From: Ensifer adhaerens
GTDB taxonomy: Bacteria; Pseudomonadota; Alphaproteobacteria; Rhizobiales; Rhizobiaceae
DNA length: 64,000 nt
Direction of reading: 5' to 3'
NCBI GenBank assembly: GCA_900215285.1
Contig: OCMG01000004.1
Span: 186,001-250,000, forward strand
The position numbers were made by a program, and so were the translations under genes. Positions 56,329 to 64,000 of this stretch are shown here, in pieces. How positions within the stretch are numbered: the first letter of the stretch is position 1; every line of letters starts with the position of its first letter. The notes beneath the pieces are model-generated. The model saw nothing but the letters and a program-made list of their open reading frames with translations. It ran no database searches and was not told the DNA's origin.

Positions 56329-56877
56329 TCAGAACTTGACCTGAGGAACAGCCCTGTCGGCCTCGTTGGTGATTTCGAAATAGGCCATCTTCACGAAGCC
56401 GAAGGCCTTGGCGACGAAATTAGACGGCACGCTCTCGACCTTGACGTTCAGCTCGCGGGCCGCGCCATTGTAATAACGACGCGCCATCTGCACTTCGCCT
56501 TCGATGGTCTCAAGCGATTTCTGTAGTTCGATGAAGTTCTGGTTGGCCTTCAGGTCCGGATAGGCTTCGGCGAGCGCGATGATCCGGCCGAGCGCCTGGC
56601 CGAGCATGCCTTCAGCAGCGGCACGACCGGCAACATCGCCCTGCGGCACGGCCTGCGCCTTGTTGCGCAGCTCGACGACCTCTTCCAGCGTCGACTTCTC
56701 ATGGCTGGCATAGCCCTTCACCGTCTCGATGAGGTTCGGGATGAGGTCAGCGCGGCGCTTGAGCTGCACGTCGATGCCGGACCACGCCTCTTCCGCCATC
56801 TGGCGCGAGCGCACGAGGCCGTTATAGACGATGACGGCATAGGCCGCGATCGCGACAATAATAATCAATGCATACAT
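56329..56877 (-). CDS. lemA: LemA-family membrane protein
   Basis: A 182-residue protein with an N-terminal anchor helix (residues ~2-20, ALIIIVAIAAYAVIVYNG) and a long helical domain with RRADLIPNLIETVKGYASHE, LAEAYPDLKANQNFIELQ and RRYYNGAARELNV, all LemA hallmarks. Function is unknown; LemA often accompanies DUF2207 proteins, which here lies beyond aroA. ATG 56877 is preferred over a start six codons earlier. Confidence 0.93.
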   Translation of the reverse strand: MYALIIIVAIAAYAVIVYNGLVRSRQMAEEAWSGIDVQLKRRADLIPNLIETVKGYASHEKSTLEEVVELRNKAQAVPQGDVAGRAAAEGMLGQALGRIIALAEAYPDLKANQNFIELQKSLETIEGEVQMARRYYNGAARELNVKVESVPSNFVAKAFGFVKMAYFEITNEADRAVPQVKF

Positions 56878-56976
56878 GGGCTTCCCTCTCCCCAACTCTG
56901 GCCGGGAGATTAGCCGCGTGGAAGCACAAAGTCATCCGAGATTTATCGGGAAGGTGAATCGCGGCGGGCGTGAATT

Positions 56977-57933
<957 letters not shown>

Positions 57934-58101
57934 CGCCGAGCCGTATGCCTTCACAAGAGTGTCGGCTGTCGTTTGGCATATTATCGCCGAGAGGGTCAAG
58001 CATGGCGACGGCGACGGACGCGCGGTCGTCGCCAACCAAAGTGGCGTTGCATCCGTCATCGGCTGCGCTAGAGTTGTCGCTACTGTCTCCGGAGATCCCC
58101 C

Positions 58102-58719
58102 ATGCGCCGCCTTCTGCCCGCTCTTGCCCTCGCCGCCTTTCCTCTGACGCCGGCCCATGCGGCCGGCGAAGCCCTGACCTGCACGAATGTCGTGAAGGCC
58201 GGCGACACGGCTGACACGATCAGGGCCCGGTTCAAGGGCGAAACGGCCATCGAGGAGACGACCGGCGCGGAAGGCGCATCGGCCAGGGCGCTTGCCATTT
58301 TCCCGAAAGACCCTGCACGAAAGCTCTTTGTCTCCTTCTTCGACGACGAGATGAAGAAGCTCGCGGCGATCGGTCCGGCACCAGGCGCGACGCATTGGTC
58401 GATCGGCGGCCTGCAGATCGGCTCGACGCTGACAGATGTCATCAAGGCCAATGGCGGCAAGTTCGAGATGAGCGGTTTCGAATGGGACTATGGCGGCTAC
58501 ATCACCGACCTCAAGGGCGGCAAGCTCTCCTCGTTGGAGGGCGGCTGTATCGTCACCGTGAGGTTCAATCCACCGGAAGGGAAAGAGGTCCCGGCCGCGC
58601 TTTCGGGCGAGAAGAGCATAGCATCGGCGGATCCCAAGCTTGCCAAGCTGAACCCTTATGTGAGCGAAATTCAGCTCGGCTGGGCGGGCGACGATGCTGC
58701 CCAGGGCTCGGGAGACTGA
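58102..58719 (+). CDS. Secreted hypothetical protein
   Basis: A 205-residue protein with a Sec signal peptide ([19 protein letters not shown]). The mature part holds two cysteines (LTCTNVV near the N-terminus, GGCIVTV near residue 150) that could form a disulfide, and stretches [17 protein letters not shown] and [17 protein letters not shown] do not recognise the family; it resembles exported proteins conserved in Rhizobiales. It is divergent from glyQ with 168 nt between the starts. Confidence 0.7.
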   Translation: MRRLLPALALAAFPLTPAHAAGEALTCTNVVKAGDTADTIRARFKGETAIEETTGAEGASARALAIFPKDPARKLFVSFFDDEMKKLAAIGPAPGATHWSIGGLQIGSTLTDVIKANGGKFEMSGFEWDYGGYITDLKGGKLSSLEGGCIVTVRFNPPEGKEVPAALSGEKSIASADPKLAKLNPYVSEIQLGWAGDDAAQGSGD

Positions 58720-58885
58720 GGCACAAACGCCGCGCTTTGGGGTAAAATCGATTAAGCTCTCGTTACAATAAGGGCGACGTACCAATTTGCCTCGAAACGT
58801 TCTTGCGGATTTTCAAGAGCGGAGCATAGTCCGAGCCGAAAAGGGCACAAAGCCCGACCGCAAACGATCCCGAAGGAAACATCCG

Positions 58886-60139
58886 TTGAGCGCCGTTACC
58901 GAGAACGCGACGCCGTTGCAGGCGTCAAATCCATCCACCAATATGGCCAAGGCTGCAACCGGCCCGGCCATGGCGATCCTCATCATGATCAGCGTGTCGC
59001 ACATGCTGAACGACCTGATGCAATCGGTCGTGCCTTCCGTCTATCCGATCCTCAAAGACAAGTTCCAGCTGTCCTATGCGGATGTCGGCCTGCTCACCTT
59101 CACCTGGCAGCTCACGGCCTCCATCCTCCAGCCGGGGGTCGGCTTCTATACGGACAAGCATCCGAAGCCCTTCAGCCTCGCCTTCGGCATGGGCTGCACG
59201 CTGATCGGCCTGATTCTGATGGCCTTTGCGACCTCCTATCACCACCTGCTGATCGGCGTGGCCGCCATCGGGGTCGGTTCGTCGATATTCCACCCGGAAT
59301 CCTCTCGCGTGGCGCGCATGGCATCCGGTGGGCGGCATGGGTTCGCGCAATCGCTCTTCCAGGTCGGCGGCAACTTCGGCTCGGCCATCGGGCCGCTGCT
59401 GGCGATGCTGCTCGTCGTGGAATACGGCAAGAACGAGGGCGCGCAACACGCCATCAGCTATTTTGGCATCTTCGCCCTGGCCGGCATGGCGATCCTGACA
59501 CGCGTCGGCTTCTGGTACAGCGGCGAACTCCGCTCCGCCAAGGGCCGGACCGCTGTCGCGCATGAATCGCCCGTCAGCCGCGGCGTGCTGATCCGCTCGA
59601 TCGGCATTCTCTGCGCCCTGATCTTCTCGAAGTTCCTCTACATGGCGAGCCTGTCGAGCTACTACATCTTCTACACGATGCAGACGTTCAAGATCTCGAC
59701 CTCGACGGCGCAGTTGCTGCTCTTCGTCTATCTGGGCTCGGTCGCGGCCGGAACGATTGCCGGCGGACCGATCGGCGACAAGATCGGGCGTCGCCGCGTC
59801 ATCTGGTTCTCGATCCTCGGCGTGCTGCCGTTCACTCTGCTGCTGCCGTTTGCGAACCTCACCTGGACCGTCATTCTGACGATCCCGATCGGCTTCATCC
59901 TCGCGTCCGCCTTCCCGGCCATCGTCGTCTACGCGCAGGAACTCGTTCCGGGCAAGCCGGGCACGATTGCGGGCCTGTTCTTCGGCTTTGCCTTCGGCAT
60001 GGGCGGGATCGGGGCAGCGCTTCTCGGTGTGCTCGCCGACCATACGTCCATCGGCTTCGTCTATCAGGTCTGCTCGGTGCTGCCGGCAATCGGCCTGCTG
60101 GCGATCTTCCTGCCGGATGTGCGGCACAAGGCAGCCTGA
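58886..60139 (+). CDS. MFS transporter, fosmidomycin-resistance (Fsr) type
   Basis: A 417-residue, 12-helix major-facilitator protein. It matches the Fsr family: SVSHMLNDLMQSVVPSVYPI in TM1, SYADVGLLTFTWQLTASILQ, GVGFYTDKHPKPFSLAFGMG and SSIFHPESSRVARMASG. E. coli Fsr exports fosmidomycin; the physiological substrate is unknown. TTG 58886 is preferred (AAGGAA seven nt upstream) over TTG 58787, which would add a 33-residue basic leader. Confidence 0.87.
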   Translation: MSAVTENATPLQASNPSTNMAKAATGPAMAILIMISVSHMLNDLMQSVVPSVYPILKDKFQLSYADVGLLTFTWQLTASILQPGVGFYTDKHPKPFSLAFGMGCTLIGLILMAFATSYHHLLIGVAAIGVGSSIFHPESSRVARMASGGRHGFAQSLFQVGGNFGSAIGPLLAMLLVVEYGKNEGAQHAISYFGIFALAGMAILTRVGFWYSGELRSAKGRTAVAHESPVSRGVLIRSIGILCALIFSKFLYMASLSSYYIFYTMQTFKISTSTAQLLLFVYLGSVAAGTIAGGPIGDKIGRRRVIWFSILGVLPFTLLLPFANLTWTVILTIPIGFILASAFPAIVVYAQELVPGKPGTIAGLFFGFAFGMGGIGAALLGVLADHTSIGFVYQVCSVLPAIGLLAIFLPDVRHKAA

Positions 60140-60152
60140 GCGGGAAACGGGG

Positions 60153-60344
60153 TCAGGTATCGTCTTTCCTGAGACGATACTCCCCCGTCTCGGGATCCTT
60201 TACCAGGGTTCCGTGCGCGCCGTTTTCCACTTCGCGTCGGCGCGCATTGGCCTTCTCGGTGGCCTTGCGGGCCTCGTTCACGAAGCGCCTATAGAATATG
60301 TAGACACCTGCTGCGATGATCAGCAGGAAGAGCGCCTGGGGCAT
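60153..60344 (-). CDS. Small single-helix membrane protein
   Basis: A 63-residue protein with one hydrophobic helix (residues ~3-20, ALFLLIIAAGVYIFYRRF), then a charged KATEKANARRREVENG stretch and a C-terminal VKDPETGEYRLRKDD, as in small conserved rhizobial proteins. GAGGAAAAG precedes the ATG. Function unknown; probably co-transcribed with the SppA-like gene upstream (25-nt gap). Confidence 0.72.
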   Translation of the reverse strand: MPQALFLLIIAAGVYIFYRRFVNEARKATEKANARRREVENGAHGTLVKDPETGEYRLRKDDT

Positions 60345-60369
60345 CTTTTCCTCGAAAAATCAAACCGGG

Positions 60370-61236
60370 TCAAAGCCCGAAGCGGCCCCATAATGCCTTG
60401 TCTTGCGCCGTCTGTGCAAGGGCCGCAATTGCGCCCTCGCCGGCTGCCGTTCCGATGTCCGATCCGACATTGACGCCCGGTACGCGGCGACCGAAGAGCG
60501 ACCGCTGGCCCGAGACGAGCTCAAGCTTCACCTTGTCGCCGAAGTCGCGACGCAGCACCTCGCGCGCATGGCCGAGACCGTCGATCAGGCCAAACTCCTT
60601 CGCCTTCACGCCTGTCCAGAACAGGCCGGAGAAAATGACCGGATCGTCGGCGAGCTTCGCTCCGCGCCGTTGCTTGACCATATCGATGAAGACCTGATGG
60701 ATTTCGAGCTGGAGCGTCTTCAGGTATTCGATATCGCCTTCCTTTTCAGGCTGGAACGGATCGAGGATGACCTTGTTTTCTCCAGCGGTGTAGACGCGGC
60801 GCTCGACGCCGATCTTCTTCAGCAATTCCGGAAAGCCGAAGCCACCCGAGACGACACCGATGGAGCCGACAATAGAGGTTTCATCCGCAATGATCACGTC
60901 GCCGGCGAGCGCAATCATGTAGCCGCCGGAGGCTGCGACATCCTCGGCGAAGACATAGACCTTCTTGTTGTGCTCGGCCGCGAGATCGCGAATGCGACGG
61001 TAGATCAGGCGCGACTGCACCGGCGAACCGCCCGGCGAATTGACGAGAATGGCGACGGCGGAGGATTTCTTCGAAGCGAAGGCCTTTTCGAGCGCCGGCG
61101 CGACGCTGGCCAGATTGAGCGCCGGACGAAACTGGCTGCCGCCGGCCATGATCGTGCCCTGCATCCGCACAACGGGAATGACCGTCTCCTCCTTCCTGAA
61201 ACGGGCGGGAAGATAGCGGCGGAACAGGTCTTTCAT
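60370..61236 (-). CDS. S49-family peptidase, SppA/SohB-like
   Basis: A 288-residue signal-peptide-peptidase-type serine protease. The nucleophile serine is in DVAASGGYMIALAG, and a lysine general base in LLKKIGVERRVYTAG, the family Ser-Lys dyad; VNSPGGSPVQSRLIYRRI is the oxyanion region. No clear signal peptide, but a basic N-terminus (FRRYLPARFRKEE) suggests membrane association. ATG 61236 (MKDLFRRYLPA) is chosen, as upstream in-frame codons overlap the 3' end of the methyltransferase gene. Confidence 0.9.
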   Translation of the reverse strand: MKDLFRRYLPARFRKEETVIPVVRMQGTIMAGGSQFRPALNLASVAPALEKAFASKKSSAVAILVNSPGGSPVQSRLIYRRIRDLAAEHNKKVYVFAEDVAASGGYMIALAGDVIIADETSIVGSIGVVSGGFGFPELLKKIGVERRVYTAGENKVILDPFQPEKEGDIEYLKTLQLEIHQVFIDMVKQRRGAKLADDPVIFSGLFWTGVKAKEFGLIDGLGHAREVLRRDFGDKVKLELVSGQRSLFGRRVPGVNVGSDIGTAAGEGAIAALAQTAQDKALWGRFGL

Positions 61237-61321
61237 GGATATGCCTTCGATTGCGTCGGTTTCAGGAGATGTAGGGATCAGCGGGAAAAACGCAATGGAA
61301 GGCTGTGAAAATCCACGGCAC

Positions 61322-62113
61322 TCAGTCCTGCTGTCCGACCTTACGCCCGACGCGGGCATAGGCCGCGCGACCATTGTTCAGGTCATCGATGAAGGCTGCA
61401 AACCGATGCGTGCCTGCATCGTGGATCATGAAGGGTGCCCGGAAAACAAGGCGCGCACGCGAACCCTTGACTGCCGATACGAGCATGCGAATGGCCGGCT
61501 CCCCCTCGCGCGGGTGGACAAGCGTGATCTGCAGGCCGCCGAAGCGCCGGCCGCAGGCGGCGATGATATCGGCGACGGATTCGGGCCGGGCTATCAGCGA
61601 CAATTCCCCGCCGGGCTTGAGGATCGCGCCTGCGGTGCGGATCCAGCTTTCAAAAAGGTCCTCGGTCATGGCATGGGCATCCGCCTTCAACGCGTCCGGC
61701 GTCCGGCGGTCTACCGCGGCATTGAAGGGCGGGTTCATGATGACATGATCGAAGACCTCGTCTTCGAGACCGGCGGCGAGCCGTAGCCGGCCCCTCAGCG
61801 TGACATCGGCCTCGATAACCCGGACGCGGTCGGCCAGATGCGCATTTTGCGCCAGCAGAATCGATTTGCGCGCGAATTGCGCCATCTCTGGCGCACGCTC
61901 GATCAGCGCGACTTCGGCCTCGGGAAGGCGGGCGGCAACGGCCAGACCGGCAGCGCCCGCGCCTGCTCCGAGATCGGCGACCTTCTGTTTTCCCTGCTCC
62001 GCCACCATTGCGGCCAGAAGCATGGCATCCACGCCCGAGCGGTGGCCGCCGGACGCCGGCTGAACGACATAGAACCTGCCGAAATGGAAGGCATCGACCG
62101 TTTCGGAGGTCAC
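61322..62113 (-). CDS. TrmN6-type N6-adenine methyltransferase
   Basis: A 263-residue SAM-dependent methyltransferase. Motif I is VADLGAGAGAAGLAVAARLP and the catalytic NPPF is in DHVIMNPPFNAAVD, which marks N6-adenine methyltransferases. Closest known function is methylation of A37 in tRNA1(Val) (TrmN6/YfiC), but other tRNA or rRNA targets are possible. Start overlaps the DUF2007 gene by 4 nt. Confidence 0.85.
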   Translation of the reverse strand: MTSETVDAFHFGRFYVVQPASGGHRSGVDAMLLAAMVAEQGKQKVADLGAGAGAAGLAVAARLPEAEVALIERAPEMAQFARKSILLAQNAHLADRVRVIEADVTLRGRLRLAAGLEDEVFDHVIMNPPFNAAVDRRTPDALKADAHAMTEDLFESWIRTAGAILKPGGELSLIARPESVADIIAACGRRFGGLQITLVHPREGEPAIRMLVSAVKGSRARLVFRAPFMIHDAGTHRFAAFIDDLNNGRAAYARVGRKVGQQD

Positions 62114-62343
62114 GTCGGCTTCCTGTCCCTCAGCTCCGCACCGAGGCCCGCGTCCTTGACGATGGCGCGTGCCTCATCCAGCCGCTCGCCATCGACCAGG
62201 ACGCGGCGCGGGATGGCGCCGATCGAGCCGTCGAGAATGCTCATCGTCTGGTCCGCAACCATGCAGACAATTCCCGCGTCTCGCATCAGACTTTCCAGGA
62301 ATGAGATCAGCACCGGATCATTCGTCCGCACAAGCTCTTCCAA
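62110..62343 (-). CDS. DUF2007 small signal-transducing-like protein
   Basis: A 77-residue protein with the DUF2007 pattern EELVRTNDPVLISFLESLM, then CMVADQTMSILDGSIGAIPR and RVLVDGERLDEARAIV. It probably forms a small ferredoxin-like fold; function unknown. TTG 62343 is preferred: AAGGAGA lies ten nt upstream and the family N-terminus begins there. Coupled to the methyltransferase gene by a 4-nt overlap and divergent from the polyprenyl synthase gene. Confidence 0.82.
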   Translation of the reverse strand: MEELVRTNDPVLISFLESLMRDAGIVCMVADQTMSILDGSIGAIPRRVLVDGERLDEARAIVKDAGLGAELRDRKPT

Positions 62344-62447
62344 GGTCCCTAATCTCCTTAAAAACTGGGCAGCGAGGCAATTCGCCTCTTGCCGCACCTT
62401 TGGCCCCTTCGCTATTGTCGGCCAACATAATAGCAGGAGTGCTTTCG

Positions 62448-63464
62448 TTGGGCGTCGTCATACCGCTTGAAGAAAACAAAAACAAACAGGCATCGGTCAA
62501 GCCACTCGTGGACCTGACCCAGAGCGGCATGAACAGAGTCAACCAGCTGATCCTGTCGAAGGCCGGGTCGGACGTCGAGATGATCCCAGAAGTGGCCAAT
62601 CACCTCATTTCGTCCGGCGGCAAGCGGCTGCGTCCGATGCTGACGCTGGCCGCGGCGGAACTGTGCGGCTATGTCGGCGAAAACCACATCCGCCTTGCCG
62701 CATCCGTCGAGTTCATGCACACCGCCACGCTGCTGCACGACGATGTCGTTGACGAAAGCGCGCTACGGCGCGGCAAATCCACCGCTCGGATGATCTGGGG
62801 CAACCAGGCAAGCGTGCTGGTCGGCGACTTCCTGCTCGGCCAGGCCTTCAAGATGATGGTCGATGCCGGCTCGATGGAGGCGCTTGACGTGCTGGCAACC
62901 GCCGCGACCGTCATTGCCGAAGGTGAAGTCATGCAGCTTTCGGCCGCCAAGAACATGGAAACGACGGAAGACGACTATCTCGCCGTCATCCGGGCAAAGA
63001 CGGCGGCGCTCTTTGCCGCCGCTGCCGAAGTCGGCCCGATCGTGGCCGGCGAGAGCAAGGCGATGCGCAATGCGCTGAAATCCTACGGCATGAATCTCGG
63101 CCTTGCCTTCCAGCTGGTCGATGACGTGCTCGACTATGGCGGTTCGAGCGCCGAACTGGGCAAGAATACGGGCGACGATTTCCGCGAAGGCAAGATCACG
63201 CTGCCGGTCATTCTGGCCTATCGACGCGGCTCGGATGAGGAGCGCAGCTTCTGGAAGCGGGCCATCGAGCAGGGTCAGTCCAGCGACGAGAACCTGGCGA
63301 TCGCCATGGGCCTGATCAAGAAATACGGCAGCCTCGCCGATACGATCACACGCGCGCGCCACTACGGCACGATCGCACGGGATGCGCTGGCGCCGCTGCC
63401 CGATACGCCGCTCAAAGGAGCACTTCTCGAGGTGATCGATTTCTGTATCGAGCGGGTGAGCTGA
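62448..63464 (+). CDS. ispB: Long-chain polyprenyl diphosphate synthase
   Basis: A 338-residue trans-isoprenyl diphosphate synthase that makes the octa/decaprenyl tail for ubiquinone. The two Asp-rich motifs are LLHDDVVDESALRRG (first, DDxxD) and FQLVDDVLDYGG (second, DDxxD); GGKRLRPMLTLAAAEL and KTAALFAAAAEVGP are also typical. TTG 62448 follows AGGAG by eight nt and gives the usual GVVIPLEENK N-terminus. Tail length is not decided by these motifs. Confidence 0.92.
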   Translation: MGVVIPLEENKNKQASVKPLVDLTQSGMNRVNQLILSKAGSDVEMIPEVANHLISSGGKRLRPMLTLAAAELCGYVGENHIRLAASVEFMHTATLLHDDVVDESALRRGKSTARMIWGNQASVLVGDFLLGQAFKMMVDAGSMEALDVLATAATVIAEGEVMQLSAAKNMETTEDDYLAVIRAKTAALFAAAAEVGPIVAGESKAMRNALKSYGMNLGLAFQLVDDVLDYGGSSAELGKNTGDDFREGKITLPVILAYRRGSDEERSFWKRAIEQGQSSDENLAIAMGLIKKYGSLADTITRARHYGTIARDALAPLPDTPLKGALLEVIDFCIERVS

Positions 63465-63627
63465 GACGCGGCGGCCTCCGTTTCGCGCGGCAGCGATCGC
63501 GCTGCCCGACGGGGGACAGATTTTGTTGCGGCGCTGCTTCAAAAAAGCCATGCTCGGTCCGAATCATACCGACGGCGACGCGGCCGTCTGATGTCCGCGC
63601 GAGTGGACGTTGTTGAAAGGTTTCTTC

Positions 63628-64000
63628 ATGCGGAAATTGTCACTTTCGGCTCTTCTTTGCAGCGCAGCGCTTGCGGCACTTCTTGCCGGCGCGGGCGGCG
63701 CATGGGCCAAGTCGGCGGACACACCCGCCAAGCCGGAAGTCGAGGTGAAGTTCGATCCGGATTCCGTTGACAGTTTCTCGGGAGCCTATCTCGCCGGTTT
63801 CACCGCAGACAGCGACGGCGATTACAAGCACGCAATCGAACTCTATCGCGTGGCGCTCGATTTCGAGCCGAACAATCTGCAGATCCAGGAGCGGTTGATG
63901 ATCAACCTGTTCCTGAACGGCGACTTCGATGAGGGGGTGAAGCTCGCCCAGACGCTGCGAAAGGACCCGGCGGTCGAGCGCGTGACGACGCTTTCGCTCG
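63628..64000 (+). CDS. Secreted TPR-containing protein (3' truncated by window edge)
   Basis: The first 124 codons of a longer gene. Signal peptide ~1-27 (LSALLCSAALAALLAGAGGAWA). Then a tetratricopeptide-like helix pair: GAYLAGFTADSDGDYKHAIE, LYRVALDFEPNNLQIQERL, NLFLNGDFDEGVKLAQTL. It is probably a periplasmic or lipoprotein-like TPR adaptor, as often found beside polyprenyl synthase genes in rhizobia. The remainder lies beyond the window. Confidence 0.75.
   Translation, partial: MRKLSLSALLCSAALAALLAGAGGAWAKSADTPAKPEVEVKFDPDSVDSFSGAYLAGFTADSDGDYKHAIELYRVALDFEPNNLQIQERLMINLFLNGDFDEGVKLAQTLRKDPAVERVTTLSL

Noticed and set aside
63489..63506. Perfect hairpin GGCAGCG-ATCG-CGCTGCC after the polyprenyl synthase gene
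   Set aside because: No T run follows, so an intrinsic terminator is not supported.

Overview
The window looks like a chromosomal segment of a Rhizobiales bacterium, most likely family Rhizobiaceae (Rhizobium/Agrobacterium group). The evidence is a high-GC sequence with rhizobial gene families (bioMNY, ExoD-like protein, DUF1217, DUF6101, DUF1344, an alphaproteobacterial FabI), ubiquinone genes, and many short palindromic intergenic elements. I saw no tRNA, rRNA, CRISPR array, transposase, phage gene or replication origin.

Layout. 1-7.2 kb: end of a DnaJ-family gene, fabI, a histidine phosphatase, a triple-PAS GGDEF/EAL protein and aroC. 7.4-10.1 kb: agmatinase-like hydrolase, LuxR-type regulator and a C26 glutamine-amidotransferase-like hydrolase, a possible guanidino/polyamine/GABA module. 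10.3-14.0 kb: an accessory pocket with a HEPN/MNT toxin-antitoxin pair, a YcaQ-type DNA glycosylase, an AT-richer zinc-ribbon protein with a HEPN-like RNase motif, and a 44-codon gene remnant. 14.0-16.4 kb: DUF1284 and the biotin ECF transporter bioMNY. 16.7-30.6 kb: histone-deacetylase-like hydrolase, xseB, marR-emrA-emrB, pirin, dxs, DUF4424, a chemoreceptor with a CxxCH haem motif, tlyA, a 23S rRNA m5U methyltransferase and exoD. 30.6-36.9 kb: enoyl-CoA hydratase, acyl-CoA dehydrogenase, Sua5, a D-2-hydroxyglutarate-dehydrogenase-like flavoprotein and a one-domain ModE-like regulator. 37-43.1 kb: an MFS carrier, modABC with a near-perfect dyad before modA, and a repetitive DUF1217 protein. 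43.4-52.6 kb: DUF6101, ubiA, purD, a small secreted protein, MATE, DUF523, glyS and a Gly-rich secreted protein. 52.8-64 kb: DUF2207, aroA, lemA, glyQ, a secreted protein, a fosmidomycin-resistance-type MFS, SppA-like protease, TrmN6-like methyltransferase, DUF2007, polyprenyl diphosphate synthase and the start of a TPR protein.

Connections. aroC and aroA are both shikimate-pathway steps; dxs, the polyprenyl synthase and ubiA feed isoprenoid/ubiquinone synthesis; glyQ and glyS encode the two glycyl-tRNA synthetase subunits from loci about 5 kb apart. The best unusual signals are: (i) a 228-bp MITE-like palindromic element lying exactly in frame in the signal-peptide region of the DUF2207 gene, where removing it restores a normal signal peptide; (ii) the zinc-ribbon/HEPN gene in the accessory pocket; (iii) an apparent foreign-looking insertion in GlyS; (iv) a haem-motif chemoreceptor; and (v) two families of terminal-inverted-repeat elements scattered between genes.
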